From contig NZ_JANAVF010000008.1 in assembly GCF_024213195.1 (NCBI RefSeq), positions 277,947-341,946 on the forward strand: DNA of 64,000 nt, in the 5' to 3' direction. The position numbers and the translations under genes were made by a program. Positions within the stretch are counted from its first letter, which is position 1, and the number at the start of each line of letters is the position of its first letter. The notes under the pieces were generated by a model. It saw only the letters and a list, made by a program, of their open reading frames with translations, made no database searches and was not told the DNA's origin. Below are positions 15,727 to 23,921 of the stretch, in pieces. This DNA comes from Streptomyces sp. TBY4. Lineage in GTDB: Bacteria > Actinomycetota > Actinomycetes > Streptomycetales > Streptomycetaceae.

Positions 15727-16439
15727 CAGCTGTGCAGCCCGCACTCGGTCTTGCCGCGCCCGGCCCAGCGGCCGGCGCGGGCGTCCTCGCCCTCCACCAC
15801 CCGGCGGGTGCAGGGGGCGCAGCCGACGGAGGTGTATCCGTCCATCAGCAGCGGGTTGGTGAGCACGCCGTGCTCCAGGACGTACGCGTCCACGTCGTCC
15901 TGGGTCCAGCGGGCGATCGGCGAGACCTTGACCTTCTGCCGCTTCTCGTCCCAGCCGACCACCGGGGTGTTCGCCCGGGTCGGGGACTCGTCGCGGCGCA
16001 GGCCCGTGGCCCAGGCGTCGTACGCGGTCAGGCCCTTTTCGAGGGGCTTGACCTTGCGCAGCGAGCAGCAGAGGTCCGGGTCGCGGTCGTGCAGCTTGGG
16101 GCCGTACTCGGCGTCCTGCTCGGCGACCGACTGGCGCGGGGTGAGGGTGATGACCTTGACGTCCATCACGGCCTCGACCGCGTCACGGGTGCCGATGGTC
16201 TCCTCGAAGTGGTAGCCCGTGTCGAGGAAGACCACGTCCACGCCGGGGAAGGCGCGGGAGGCGAGGTGGGCGACGACCGCGTCCTCCATGGAGGAGGTCA
16301 CGGCGAACTTCTTGCCGAAGGTCTCGGCCGCCCAGGTGAGGATTTCCAGCGCGGTGGCGTCCTCGAGGTCCCGGCCCGCCTGCTCGGCCAGTTCCTTCAG
16401 ACCGCCGGTCGTGAGATCCACGTCCTGAATGGTGGTCAT
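15726..16439 (-). CDS. cysH: Assimilatory APS/PAPS reductase, [4Fe-4S] type
   Basis: A 237-aa reductase that releases sulfite from activated sulfate. The catalytic cysteine is C233 in ECGLH. The cluster ligands C124, C125, C207 and C210 (CC plus CxxC) mark the [4Fe-4S] class, which normally uses APS with thioredoxin as donor; PAPS-only enzymes lack these cysteines. The start overlaps the zinc-ribbon protein stop by four bases. Confidence 0.94.
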   Translation of the reverse strand: MTTIQDVDLTTGGLKELAEQAGRDLEDATALEILTWAAETFGKKFAVTSSMEDAVVAHLASRAFPGVDVVFLDTGYHFEETIGTRDAVEAVMDVKVITLTPRQSVAEQDAEYGPKLHDRDPDLCCSLRKVKPLEKGLTAYDAWATGLRRDESPTRANTPVVGWDEKRQKVKVSPIARWTQDDVDAYVLEHGVLTNPLLMDGYTSVGCAPCTRRVVEGEDARAGRWAGRGKTECGLHS

Positions 16440-16615
16440 ATCTCGTCCCCTCCAGCGTCATTGGACTGAACGCCCCGGGCCAGCAGCCCGAGGTACTTCA
16501 GCTGGAAGGCTCGATTGCAGGCCCTGCATTCCCAGGCGCCGTGGCCTGTTTCGTTCGGGAACAGGTCCTCGTCGCCGCAGTACGGGCAGTAGAACGGTGC
16601 GGCGCGCTCGCTCAC
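16436..16615 (-). CDS. 59-aa zinc-ribbon-like protein of the sulfite reductase operon
   Basis: A small acidic protein with two CxxC knuckles: C10/C13 in FYCPYCGDEDL and C30/C33 in ECRACNRAF, spaced to bind one Zn2+ (or an iron centre), then a short helix (QLKYLGLLARG). It starts at GTG and overlaps both neighbours by four bases (sirA stop and cysH start), so it is obligately co-translated with them. I recall that Streptomyces genomes keep a similar small gene at this place. Its role is unknown: an electron-transfer helper, a zinc sensor or an assembly factor are all possible. Confidence 0.85.
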   Translation of the reverse strand: MSERAAPFYCPYCGDEDLFPNETGHGAWECRACNRAFQLKYLGLLARGVQSNDAGGDEI

Positions 16616-18321
16616 GACAGGTCCTCGTCCTTGGCGCGGCCGACCCAGGCGGCGAAGCGCTCGCCGTCCTCGCGCTGCTGCTCGAAGCGCGTGACGACCC
16701 GCTCGACGTAGTCCGGCAGACCGGACGAGGTGACCTTCAGACCGCGGACCTTGCGGCCGAATCCGGCCTCCAGGCCGAGCGCGCCGCCGAGGTGGACCTG
16801 GTAGCCCTCGACCTGGTTGCCCTCGTCGTCCAGGACCAGCTGTCCCTTGAGACCGATGTCCGCCACCTGGATACGGGCGCAGGCGTTCGGGCAGCCGTTG
16901 ATGTTGATGGTGAGCGGCTCGGCGAACTCCGGCAGGCGGCGCTCCAGCTCGTCGATCAGCGAGGCGCCGCGCGCCTTCGTCTCGACGATGGCCAGCTTGC
17001 AGAACTCGATGCCGGTGCAGGCCATCGTGCCGCGGCGGAACGGGGACGGCTTGACCCGCAGGTCCAGCGCCTCCAGGGCCGCGACGACCGAGTCGACCTT
17101 GTCGGCTTCGATGTCGAGGACGATCATCTTCTGCTCGGCGGTGGTGCGCAGGCGGCCGGAGCCGTGCTGGGTGGCCACGTCCGCGATCTTGACCAGGGTG
17201 GCGCCGTCGACACGGCCCACACGGGGCGCGAAGCCGACGTAGAACTTGCCGTCCTGCTGCTGGTGCACGCCGACGTGGTCGCGCCACTGGCCGCTGGGCT
17301 GCTCGGGCGCGGGGCCGTCGGTCAGCTCGCGCTTGAGGTACTCGTCCTCCAGGACCTGGCGGAACTTGGCCGGGCCCCAGTCGGCGACGAGGAACTTCAG
17401 GCGGGCGCGGGTGCGCAGCCGGCGGTAGCCGTAGTCGCGGAAGATCGAGATGACGCCCTCGTAGACGTCCGGGACCTCGTCGAGCGAGACCCAGGTGCCC
17501 AGGCGCACGCCCAGCTTCGGGTTGGTGGAGAGGCCGCCGCCGACCCAGACGTCGAAGCCGGGGCCGTGCTCGGGGTGGTTCACGCCCACGAAGGCGATGT
17601 CGTTGATCTCGTGCGCCACGTCGAGCAGCGGCGAGCCGGAGATCGCGGACTTGAACTTGCGGGGCAGGTTCGAGAAGGCCGGGTTGCCCACGATGCGGGC
17701 ATAGATCTCGTCGATGGCGGGGGTGCCGTCGATGATCTCGTCCTGCGCGATGCCGGCGACGGGCGAGCCGAGGATCACGCGGGGGGTGTCACCGCAGGCC
17801 TCGGTGGTCGAGAGGCCGACGGCCTCCAGACGGCGCCAGATCTCCGGGACGTCCTCGATGCGGATCCAGTGGTACTGCACGTTCTGCCGGTCCGTGAGGT
17901 CGGCGGTGCCGCGGGCGAACTCCTCGGAGATCTCGCCGATGACGCGCAGCTGCTCGGTGGTCAGCCGGCCGCCGTCGATGCGGACGCGCAGCATGAAGTA
18001 CTTGTCGTCCAGCTCCTCCGGCTCCAGGATCGCGGTCTTGCCGCCGTCGATCCCGGGCTTGCGCTGGGTGTACAGGCCCCACCAGCGCATACGGCCGCGC
18101 AGGTCGTTGGGGTCGATCGAGTCGAAGCCCGCCTTGGAGTAGATGTTCTCGATGCGCGCGCGCACATTGAGACCGTCGTCGTCCTTCTTGAACTGCTCGT
18201 TGCCGTTGAGGGGCGTGTGGTGTCCGACGGCCCACTGGCCCTCACCGCGGTGACGGCCGGTCTTGCGGCGCGCGGCGGCGGCGGGTGCGGCGGCTGCGGT
18301 CGTTTCGGGGGTGGCGGCCAT
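16612..18321 (-). CDS. sirA: Assimilatory sulfite reductase (ferredoxin type)
   Basis: A 569-aa siroheme/[4Fe-4S] enzyme that reduces sulfite to sulfide with six electrons. The cluster and siroheme ligands are C435-x5-C441 (ACTGIEFC) and C477-x3-C481 (NGCPNAC). The duplicated ferredoxin-like and catalytic domains are recognisable, with DLTDRQNVQYHWI in the first half. The Ala/Thr-rich first ~20 residues are probably disordered. No flavin domain is fused, so electrons must come from ferredoxin. Nitrite reductases share the fold, but the operon is clearly one for sulfur. It is the first enzyme gene after the leader peptide. Confidence 0.95.
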   Translation of the reverse strand: MAATPETTAAAAPAAAARRKTGRHRGEGQWAVGHHTPLNGNEQFKKDDDGLNVRARIENIYSKAGFDSIDPNDLRGRMRWWGLYTQRKPGIDGGKTAILEPEELDDKYFMLRVRIDGGRLTTEQLRVIGEISEEFARGTADLTDRQNVQYHWIRIEDVPEIWRRLEAVGLSTTEACGDTPRVILGSPVAGIAQDEIIDGTPAIDEIYARIVGNPAFSNLPRKFKSAISGSPLLDVAHEINDIAFVGVNHPEHGPGFDVWVGGGLSTNPKLGVRLGTWVSLDEVPDVYEGVISIFRDYGYRRLRTRARLKFLVADWGPAKFRQVLEDEYLKRELTDGPAPEQPSGQWRDHVGVHQQQDGKFYVGFAPRVGRVDGATLVKIADVATQHGSGRLRTTAEQKMIVLDIEADKVDSVVAALEALDLRVKPSPFRRGTMACTGIEFCKLAIVETKARGASLIDELERRLPEFAEPLTININGCPNACARIQVADIGLKGQLVLDDEGNQVEGYQVHLGGALGLEAGFGRKVRGLKVTSSGLPDYVERVVTRFEQQREDGERFAAWVGRAKDEDLS

Positions 18322-18529
18322 GGCGGTACGTCCTTCTTCGGCGGCTCGAGGCAGGGGCAGGGGGAGCGGCGGCGTGACCCCTGGCGCGCGTGGAGCGGAT
18401 GTGGCTGTTTCGCCGCCCTTTTGGGGCGACGTCGGGCCTACAGGGGACTGCGGTGGTGGCTGACGACGGGCGGTGTGTTCGCGTCCGCGGCGACGTCGGT
18501 GCGGGGCGCTGTCGCGGCGGTGATGTGCG
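18322..18529 (-). other. 5' leader region between the leader peptide and sirA
   Basis: About 208 bases of untranslated leader separate the leader peptide stop from the sirA start. In an attenuation or translational-control model this is where alternative hairpins would form. I see G/C-rich complementary runs but cannot fold them reliably by eye. Confidence 0.4.
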
Positions 18530-18613
18530 TCAGCGCGCCGGACAGATGGCGCTGGACATGCGGCCGAGGTCGACGTGCCGCCGACTCACCAAGGCAATTC
18601 CAGCTCCGTTCAT
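18530..18613 (-). CDS. Putative cysteine/sulfur leader peptide
   Basis: A 27-aa frame containing LVSRRHVDLGRMSSAICP, matching the short leader-peptide family I know from Streptomyces and relatives (core RRHVDLxR followed by a C-terminal Cys-Pro). These peptides precede sulfur-metabolism genes and probably sense cysteine or the ribosome state by stalling near the Cys codon. It starts at ATG 18613 with no good ribosome binding site, so it may be translated from a leaderless or nearly leaderless mRNA. It sits 208 bp before sirA on the same strand. The Cys is codon 24, four codons before the stop. Confidence 0.75.
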   Translation of the reverse strand: MNGAGIALVSRRHVDLGRMSSAICPAR

Positions 18614-18636
18614 GGGGGGAAGCGTGGCATGTGGCG

Positions 18637-18668
18637 ATTGGACGAGTCCACTACTGTCCACTATCCGG
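18637..18668 (-). promoter_or_regulatory. Repeated GTGGAC motif upstream of the leader peptide
   Basis: On the minus strand the spaced direct repeat ATAGTGGACAGTAGTGGAC is followed by TCGTCC and preceded by TCCGG. This position, 25-55 bp upstream of the leader ATG, is where the sulfur operon promoter or its regulator should bind. The repeat is clear; its role is inferred. Confidence 0.4.
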
Positions 18669-18758
18669 ACGAACTCGTCTCGCATCGCAAGATCCCCGTG
18701 ACGGGGGTCACCCCAGGAGCCCCTTGGGGGGCCAGCAGCCACATGCCCGTGTCCGTGT

Positions 18759-18812
18759 GCGGAGCCCCGGGGAACGGTGGAAGGGCGGGTAGGGGACAGC
18801 CCCGCAGGGCCG
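18759..18812. repeat. Partial copy of the dispersed palindromic repeat
   Basis: CGGAGCCCCGGGGAACGGTG followed by GAAGGGCGGGTAGGGGACAG matches the right arm of the element at 8859-9016 almost exactly, but no left arm is next to it. It lies just beyond the GNAT stop and upstream of the sulfur operon. Confidence 0.7.
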
Positions 18813-18830
18813 CCCGCCCGCCCCGCAGGG

Positions 18831-19400
18831 CTACGCGCCCGGCCAGGGGCCCGGGGTGGGGGCGACGGCCTTCTCCTCCGTCTCCTCCTTGAAGACCTTG
18901 AAGCCCCGCCGGAGGTAGTTCGCCATCGCGGTCGGGCCGTCGTCACTGCACGTGTGCAGCCAGACGCGTCGCGTCGGCTCCAGCTCCGGCCAGCGCTCGG
19001 CCAGCGACCAGGCCCGCTCGATGCCCACGGTCAGCAGGTGGCCCCCGATGCGCCGGCCCCGGAAGTCGGGGATGAGGCCGAAGTACATGATCTCCACCAC
19101 ACCGTCGGGCTGCGGGTCGAGTTCCACGTACCCCGCCGGGGTGCCCCGGTCGTACGCCACCCACGTCTCCACGCCGGGACGGTCCAGCTGCTCCACCCAC
19201 TGCGCACGGGTCAGCGACAGCCGGTCCGTCCAGTGGATGTCACCGCCCACCGAGGCGTAGAGGAACCGGCTGAACTCGGGGGAGGGGACCTCCGACCGGA
19301 CGATCCGGATCTCCGGGCCCGGTACGGCCGCCGGGACGAGGTCGGTCGGTGCGGTCATTTCCAGGGACCAGGTGGTCAGTGTGTTCGTGCTCGCGCTCAT
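18831..19400 (-). CDS. GNAT family N-acetyltransferase
   Basis: A 189-aa acetyltransferase. The acetyl-CoA binding motif A is visible as GLIPDFRGRRIGGHLL, preceded by the VVEIMYF strand, and motif B follows in the VWLHTCSDDG and NYLRRGFKVFKEE segment. The first ~30 residues look like a flexible extension. The substrate is unknown. ATG 19400 lies only five bases beyond the stop of the GAF regulator, so the two genes are probably one operon read on the minus strand. Confidence 0.87.
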   Translation of the reverse strand: MSASTNTLTTWSLEMTAPTDLVPAAVPGPEIRIVRSEVPSPEFSRFLYASVGGDIHWTDRLSLTRAQWVEQLDRPGVETWVAYDRGTPAGYVELDPQPDGVVEIMYFGLIPDFRGRRIGGHLLTVGIERAWSLAERWPELEPTRRVWLHTCSDDGPTAMANYLRRGFKVFKEETEEKAVAPTPGPWPGA

Positions 19401-19405
19401 GCACT

Positions 19406-20722
19406 TCAGGGAATCACGCCGCTCCCCGCCGGGCCCAGCCGGGCGCTGATCACCGCCGGCGCCGTGGAGTGCGGCAGCAGCGCGGCCGGGTTCGCGGGGC
19501 GGATCAGTTCCACCTCCACGTCGTGCGCGAAGCGGTACGGGCGGTGCGCCAGCACGCCGCCCAGGTTGCGGCGGACCCGGGAGATCTCCGCGCGGACCGT
19601 CACCGTGCGCGTCGGGTCCCCGAACAGCTCCTGCGCGAGCTCCGCCGCCGAGCGCCCCTTGGGGGACTCCGCCAGCAGGAACAGCAGCTCCGCGTGGCGC
19701 GGGCTCAGCTCCTGCGACCAGCTCCCGGCGGCCCCGTAGACGGTGGCCCGCCAGGCCCCCGGCCGGCTGAGGTCGAGGACGACGCGGGCGGCCGCCCCGG
19801 CGCCGGTACGGGCCTCCGTGACGTTCACCAGCCAGCCGCCGGGCAGCGGCTCCACCAGGCAGTCGCCGAGCTGCGGCACCCACACCCGGCCGGGCCCGAA
19901 GGTCTTCGGCAGCGGGATCCGCTCCGTCGGCGCGATCCCGGTGACGGCGGCGGTCCACCCGTTGGCGTCCAGGGCCAGCGCCCGCCCCGGCACCCGGGCC
20001 AGCAGCGGGGCCGCCACCGCCCGCAGCCGTTCCAGCGACTCCAGGTGCCGCACCCGCAGCTCCCGCTCCGCGAGCCGGGCCACCGAGCTCACCCACGCCA
20101 GGGTCGCCGGGTGCATGGTGGCCAGCGGCCCGCTGACGTCCAGGACCCCCAGCAGCTGCCCGTCGCGGGGGTCCCGTACGGGGGCCCCGGCGCAGGTCCA
20201 GTCGTGGTGGCTGGAGACGAAGTGCTCCGCCGAGAACACCTGGACCGGTCTGCGGGCCACCAGCGCGGTGCCCACCCCGTTGGTGCCGACCACCGCCTCG
20301 TCCCAGTGGGCGCCCACCCCGAAGCCGAGCCGGTCCGCGTTGCGCAGGATCGAGGAGTGGCCCTCCCGCCACAGCAGCCGCCCGTCGGCGTCGGCCACGA
20401 CCATGATGTGCAGGGCCTCGTCCAGGGAGGGCAGCAGCCCTTCGCGCAGGACGGGCAGCAGGTCCCGTAGCGGAGAGGTCTGGCGCCGTTCCTCGGTCTC
20501 GGCGGCCGACAGCATCCGCGAGCGGCTGTCCCGGTCCGGGTGCACCCCGCCCGCCATCATCCGGCGCCAGGACTCGGCGATCTCCGGTCGCGGTGCGGCC
20601 GGCGGCCGGTCCCCGGCAAGGGCGGCCGCCCGTACCCCCTTGAGCAGACGCGCGGCCTCGCGGGCGTCCATGGCCGAGATGCGTGCCGCATCGACCGCGC
20701 TGCCTGTGGTGTGGTGGACCAC
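19406..20722 (-). CDS. GAF domain transcriptional regulator (AcoR-like N-terminus)
   Basis: A 438-aa regulator. Residues ~80-220 form a GAF-type sensor with the typical NAD.LGF.VGAHWDEAVVGTNGVGTAL region and HHDWTCAGAPVRDP. The AAA+ sigma-54 domain of classical AcoR is absent; instead the C-terminal ~100 residues form a winged HTH (LSPRHAELLFLLAESPKGRSAAELAQELFGD). In Streptomyces such proteins regulate alcohol or aldehyde metabolism genes. It starts at GTG with GGGGAGG five bases upstream. A palindrome 115 bp upstream (20837-20854) may be its operator. Confidence 0.85.
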   Translation of the reverse strand: MVHHTTGSAVDAARISAMDAREAARLLKGVRAAALAGDRPPAAPRPEIAESWRRMMAGGVHPDRDSRSRMLSAAETEERRQTSPLRDLLPVLREGLLPSLDEALHIMVVADADGRLLWREGHSSILRNADRLGFGVGAHWDEAVVGTNGVGTALVARRPVQVFSAEHFVSSHHDWTCAGAPVRDPRDGQLLGVLDVSGPLATMHPATLAWVSSVARLAERELRVRHLESLERLRAVAAPLLARVPGRALALDANGWTAAVTGIAPTERIPLPKTFGPGRVWVPQLGDCLVEPLPGGWLVNVTEARTGAGAAARVVLDLSRPGAWRATVYGAAGSWSQELSPRHAELLFLLAESPKGRSAAELAQELFGDPTRTVTVRAEISRVRRNLGGVLAHRPYRFAHDVEVELIRPANPAALLPHSTAPAVISARLGPAGSGVIP

Positions 20723-20836
20723 CGGAACCTCCCCGTGCGGAACAGACGTACGACGGCTTCCGCCCCGGGGGGCCGTCCGGTGCGCGCCGTTTCCGGGAGC
20801 GGACCGGTACGCCCGAAGGGCGGTTCCGAGTCAAAG

Positions 20837-20854
20837 GTTGCAACGTCTTGCAAC
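20837..20854. promoter_or_regulatory. GTTGCAA-N4-TTGCAAC inverted repeat
   Basis: A perfect 7-bp inverted repeat with a 4-bp spacer in the 348-bp gap between the GAF regulator and the acyl-CoA dehydrogenase gene. It stands out as A/T-rich in very G/C-rich surroundings. It is a candidate binding site for the GAF regulator. The rest of the gap (20723-21070) shows no gene that I can support. Confidence 0.5.
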
Positions 20855-21050
20855 TCTCGCCAAGTCCCGGTCGGCCGATCGAAACTGTACGGACGTCGCA
20901 GAGCGACGTGACAGCTCCTTCCTCGGGGCTTCGCGGATCAGGGGTGGTGCCGAGTCGGCGCGGCGCCATCCCTGTTCCTGGTCGACGGGTCCGGATCCCG
21001 CACCGCAGTGCTTTTCGTAGGGTTGGGGCCCTTCGCATCAGCCTCGCTTC

Positions 21051-21070
21051 CGGAGGGTTGGGGCCCTCCG
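21051..21070 (-). terminator. Hairpin after the acyl-CoA dehydrogenase gene
   Basis: CGGAGGG-TTGGGG-CCCTCCG is a 7-bp stem that ends directly at the stop codon of the minus-strand gene. A shorter AGGGTTGGGGCCCTT copy lies about 30 bp further on (21019-21033), giving a tandem pair. Confidence 0.45.
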
Positions 21071-22726
21071 TCAGCCCGCGATCCGGGCCCGTTCCACCAC
21101 GGATCCAAGATCCAGACTGTGCGGCAGCGTGCCGAAGGCCGCGCCCCAGTCCCCTCCCAGGCGCGAGGCGCAGAAGGCGTCGGCCACCTCCGGCGGGGCC
21201 CAGCGCACCAGCAGGGACCCCTGCAGCACCAGGGCCATCCGCTCCACGACCCGGCGGGCCCGGGCCTCGATGCCCTCCAGGTCCGCGAGCTCGGTCAGCA
21301 GGTTCTTGATGGCCGAATCCAGCCGGTGGTCGGCGCCGCGGGCCAGGCCGACCTCCTGGAGGAAGGCGTTCAGCGCCTGCGGCTCGCGCTGCAGGGCGCG
21401 CAGCACGTCGAGGGCCTGGACGTTGCCCGATCCCTCCCAGATGGAGTTCAGCGGGGACTCGCGCAGCAGCCGGGGCATCCCGGACTCCTCGACGTAGCCG
21501 TTGCCGCCCAGGCATTCCAGGGCCTCCGCGACCATCGGCGTACAGCGCTTGGTCACCCAGTACTTCGCGGCGGGCACCGCGATGCGCAGGAAGGCCCGCT
21601 CCCGCTCGTCGCCCGTGCTCTGGACGGCGTCGTACGCGGCCGCGAGGCGGAGCGTGAGCGTGGTGGCGGCCTCCGACTCCAGGGCGAGGTCGGCGAGCAC
21701 GTTGCGCATCAGCGGCTGGTCGATGAGCGGTGCTCCGAAAGCAGAGCGGTGCTCCGCATGGTGAGCGGCCTGCGTCAGCGCCTGCCGCATCAGCGAGGCC
21801 GAACCGATCACGCAGTCCAGCCGGGTCGCCGCGACCATCTCGATGATGGTCCGCACCCCCCGGCCCTCCTCGCCCACCCGCCGCGCCCACGTCCCGTCGA
21901 ACTCCACCTCGCTCGACGCGTTCGACCGGTTGCCCAGCTTGTCCTTCAGCCGCTGGATCGCGAAGACGTTGCGCGTCCCGTCCGGCAGCACCCGCGGCAC
22001 CAGGAAGCAGGTCAGCCCGCCCGGAGCCTGCGCCAGCACCAGGAACCCGTCGCACATCGGAGCCGAGCAGAACCACTTGTGCCCCGTCAGCAGGTACTCG
22101 CCCGAGGCGTCCAGCGGCACCGCCGCCGTCGTGTTCGCCCGGACGTCGCTGCCGCCCTGCTTCTCCGTCATGCCCATCCCGAAGAGCACCCCGGCCTTCT
22201 GCCCGGCCGGCCGCAGCCCCTCCTCGTACACGTGCGAGGTCAGCCGCGGCTCCCACTCCGCCGCCAGCTCCGGATCGGCACGCAGCGCCGGAACCGCCGC
22301 GTGCGTCATCGAGACCGGGCACCCGTGCCCCGCCTCCGCCTGCGACCACACGAAGAAGCCGGCCGCCCGCCGCAGATGCCCCGCCGGCCGCCCCCACGCG
22401 TCGGTGAGCCCGGCGCCCACGGCGTGCCCGAGGAGCCGGTGCCACGAGGGATGGAACTCCACCTCGTCGATCCGGTGGCCGTAGCGGTCGTGCGTCCGCA
22501 GCTTCGGCGGGTTCTCGTTCGCCTGCGCCCCCCAGTCCTGCGCCTGCCGTGACCCGGCCGCGCGGCCGAGGTCCGTGAGCTCTTCCCTTACCTCCGCGGC
22601 GAGTTCGGGCGCGGCGTCCGCGAGGTGCCGCTCCACCCCCTCGCTCAGGACCCGGTCGCTGCCGTATACGTCGTGGCCCACGAGCGGCGGGGCCTGGTTG
22701 CTGACTGTGTGGGTGGTGGCTGCCAT
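21071..22726 (-). CDS. Acyl-CoA dehydrogenase family protein, AidB-like
   Basis: A 551-aa flavoprotein with the acyl-CoA dehydrogenase fold and the longer AidB/isovaleryl-type layout: FGMGMTEKQGGSDVRANTT (FAD loop), the middle beta-domain HKWFCSAPMCDGFLVLAQ, and C-terminal CLGGNGYVEESGMPRLLRESPLNSIWEGSGNV. E. coli AidB (541 aa), of similar size, protects DNA against alkylation, but many actinobacterial homologues are uncharacterised. ATG 22726 is taken as start; an upstream frame of 13 codons is unlikely. It is divergent from the BrkB gene with 17 bp between the starts, so the promoters must overlap the coding ends. Confidence 0.88.
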   Translation of the reverse strand: MAATTHTVSNQAPPLVGHDVYGSDRVLSEGVERHLADAAPELAAEVREELTDLGRAAGSRQAQDWGAQANENPPKLRTHDRYGHRIDEVEFHPSWHRLLGHAVGAGLTDAWGRPAGHLRRAAGFFVWSQAEAGHGCPVSMTHAAVPALRADPELAAEWEPRLTSHVYEEGLRPAGQKAGVLFGMGMTEKQGGSDVRANTTAAVPLDASGEYLLTGHKWFCSAPMCDGFLVLAQAPGGLTCFLVPRVLPDGTRNVFAIQRLKDKLGNRSNASSEVEFDGTWARRVGEEGRGVRTIIEMVAATRLDCVIGSASLMRQALTQAAHHAEHRSAFGAPLIDQPLMRNVLADLALESEAATTLTLRLAAAYDAVQSTGDERERAFLRIAVPAAKYWVTKRCTPMVAEALECLGGNGYVEESGMPRLLRESPLNSIWEGSGNVQALDVLRALQREPQALNAFLQEVGLARGADHRLDSAIKNLLTELADLEGIEARARRVVERMALVLQGSLLVRWAPPEVADAFCASRLGGDWGAAFGTLPHSLDLGSVVERARIAG

Positions 22727-22743
22727 GCCGATACCGTAAGGAC

Positions 22744-23868
22744 GTGCAGCACGCGAAAGAAACACCCGAGCGGATTCCGGGACGCCTCCACCGGGCCCGC
22801 GCCCTCTACCGCAACGTCTCGAAGCGCAAGATGGCGTGGCTGCTGCTCAAAGACACCGTGAACTCGTGCATCGAGTACCGGATCCTCGGACTCGCCGCCG
22901 AGGCCGCCTTCTTCACCCTCCTCTCGCTGCCCCCGCTCTTCCTGGGCCTGCTGGGCCTCCTCGGGTACGTGGACGGCTGGTCGGGCGGAACGACCGTCGC
23001 CAGCATCGAGGAGAACATCCTGCGCGCGGTCGGCACCGTCCTCTCCGACCGCGGAGTCAACGACATCGCCAAACCGATGCTCGACGACGTCACCGGCCGC
23101 GGCCGCCCCGACCTCATCTCCCTCGGATTCGCCTTCGCCCTCTGGTCGGGCTCGCGCGCCGTCAACGTCTTCATCGACACCATCACCGTCATGTACGGAC
23201 TCGACGGACACCGCGGCATCGTCAAGACCCGGCTGCTCGCCTTCGTCCTCTACGTGATCGCCCTGCTGATCGGCGCCATCGTGCTGCCGCTGATGGTGGT
23301 CGGCCCGGACGCGGTGGTGCGGGTGCTCCCCTGGAGCACCGAGGTCATCGCGGTCCTGTACTGGCCCGTGGTCACGCTGCTCTCCATCGCCTTCCTGACC
23401 ACGCTCTACCACGTCTCCGTCCCGGTCCGCTCGCCCTGGATCGAGGACGTGCCCGGCGCGCTGGTCGCCCTCGCCATGTGGGTGCTCGGCTCGTTCCTGC
23501 TGCGGATCTACCTCACCAACACGGTGGAGGGCCCGACCATCTACGGATCGCTGGCCGCCCCCGTGGCGATCCTGCTGTGGATCGGCATCTCGGCCTTCGC
23601 CGTCCTCGTCGGTGCCGCCGTCAACGCCGCGATCGACCGGGTCTGGCCCTCGGTGGCCACCGCGGCCGCGCGCGAGGCGAACGAACGGGCCCGCGAGGCG
23701 GAGGCCGCCCAGCTCGTGGCCCGGGCGGCCGCCTGGCGGGCCCTGGCCGAGGGGGAGTCGGAGGACGACGAGGGCGACGAGGACGCGGGCATGCCCTCGG
23801 AATTCCCGGAGCGCTGGTCGAAGTTCCTGCCCCCGGAGGACTACCACTCCCGCCTGCGCAAGCACTGA
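22744..23868 (+). CDS. YihY/BrkB family membrane protein
   Basis: A 374-aa integral membrane protein with about six membrane segments between residues 45 and 300 (for example FFTLLSLPPLFLGLLGLLGY and LLAFVLYVIALLIGAIVLPL) and a hydrophilic, charged C-terminal tail (EGESEDDEGDEDAG). The family includes B. pertussis BrkB; its transport or barrier function is not settled. GTG 22744 is six bases after TACCGT, which fits a leaderless -10, and no spaced ribosome binding site exists. Confidence 0.85.
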   Translation: MQHAKETPERIPGRLHRARALYRNVSKRKMAWLLLKDTVNSCIEYRILGLAAEAAFFTLLSLPPLFLGLLGLLGYVDGWSGGTTVASIEENILRAVGTVLSDRGVNDIAKPMLDDVTGRGRPDLISLGFAFALWSGSRAVNVFIDTITVMYGLDGHRGIVKTRLLAFVLYVIALLIGAIVLPLMVVGPDAVVRVLPWSTEVIAVLYWPVVTLLSIAFLTTLYHVSVPVRSPWIEDVPGALVALAMWVLGSFLLRIYLTNTVEGPTIYGSLAAPVAILLWIGISAFAVLVGAAVNAAIDRVWPSVATAAAREANERAREAEAAQLVARAAAWRALAEGESEDDEGDEDAGMPSEFPERWSKFLPPEDYHSRLRKH

Positions 23869-23921
23869 CGGCTGCCGTCCGTCGGCCGCGGCCCGCCGCC
23901 CGTCGCCGTAGCCTGGTGCGC

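Noticed and set aside
18831..22445. Single 1204-aa minus-strand frame
   Set aside because: It joins the real GNAT C-terminus to out-of-frame readings of the GAF regulator and acyl-CoA dehydrogenase genes. Only the last 189 codons are real.
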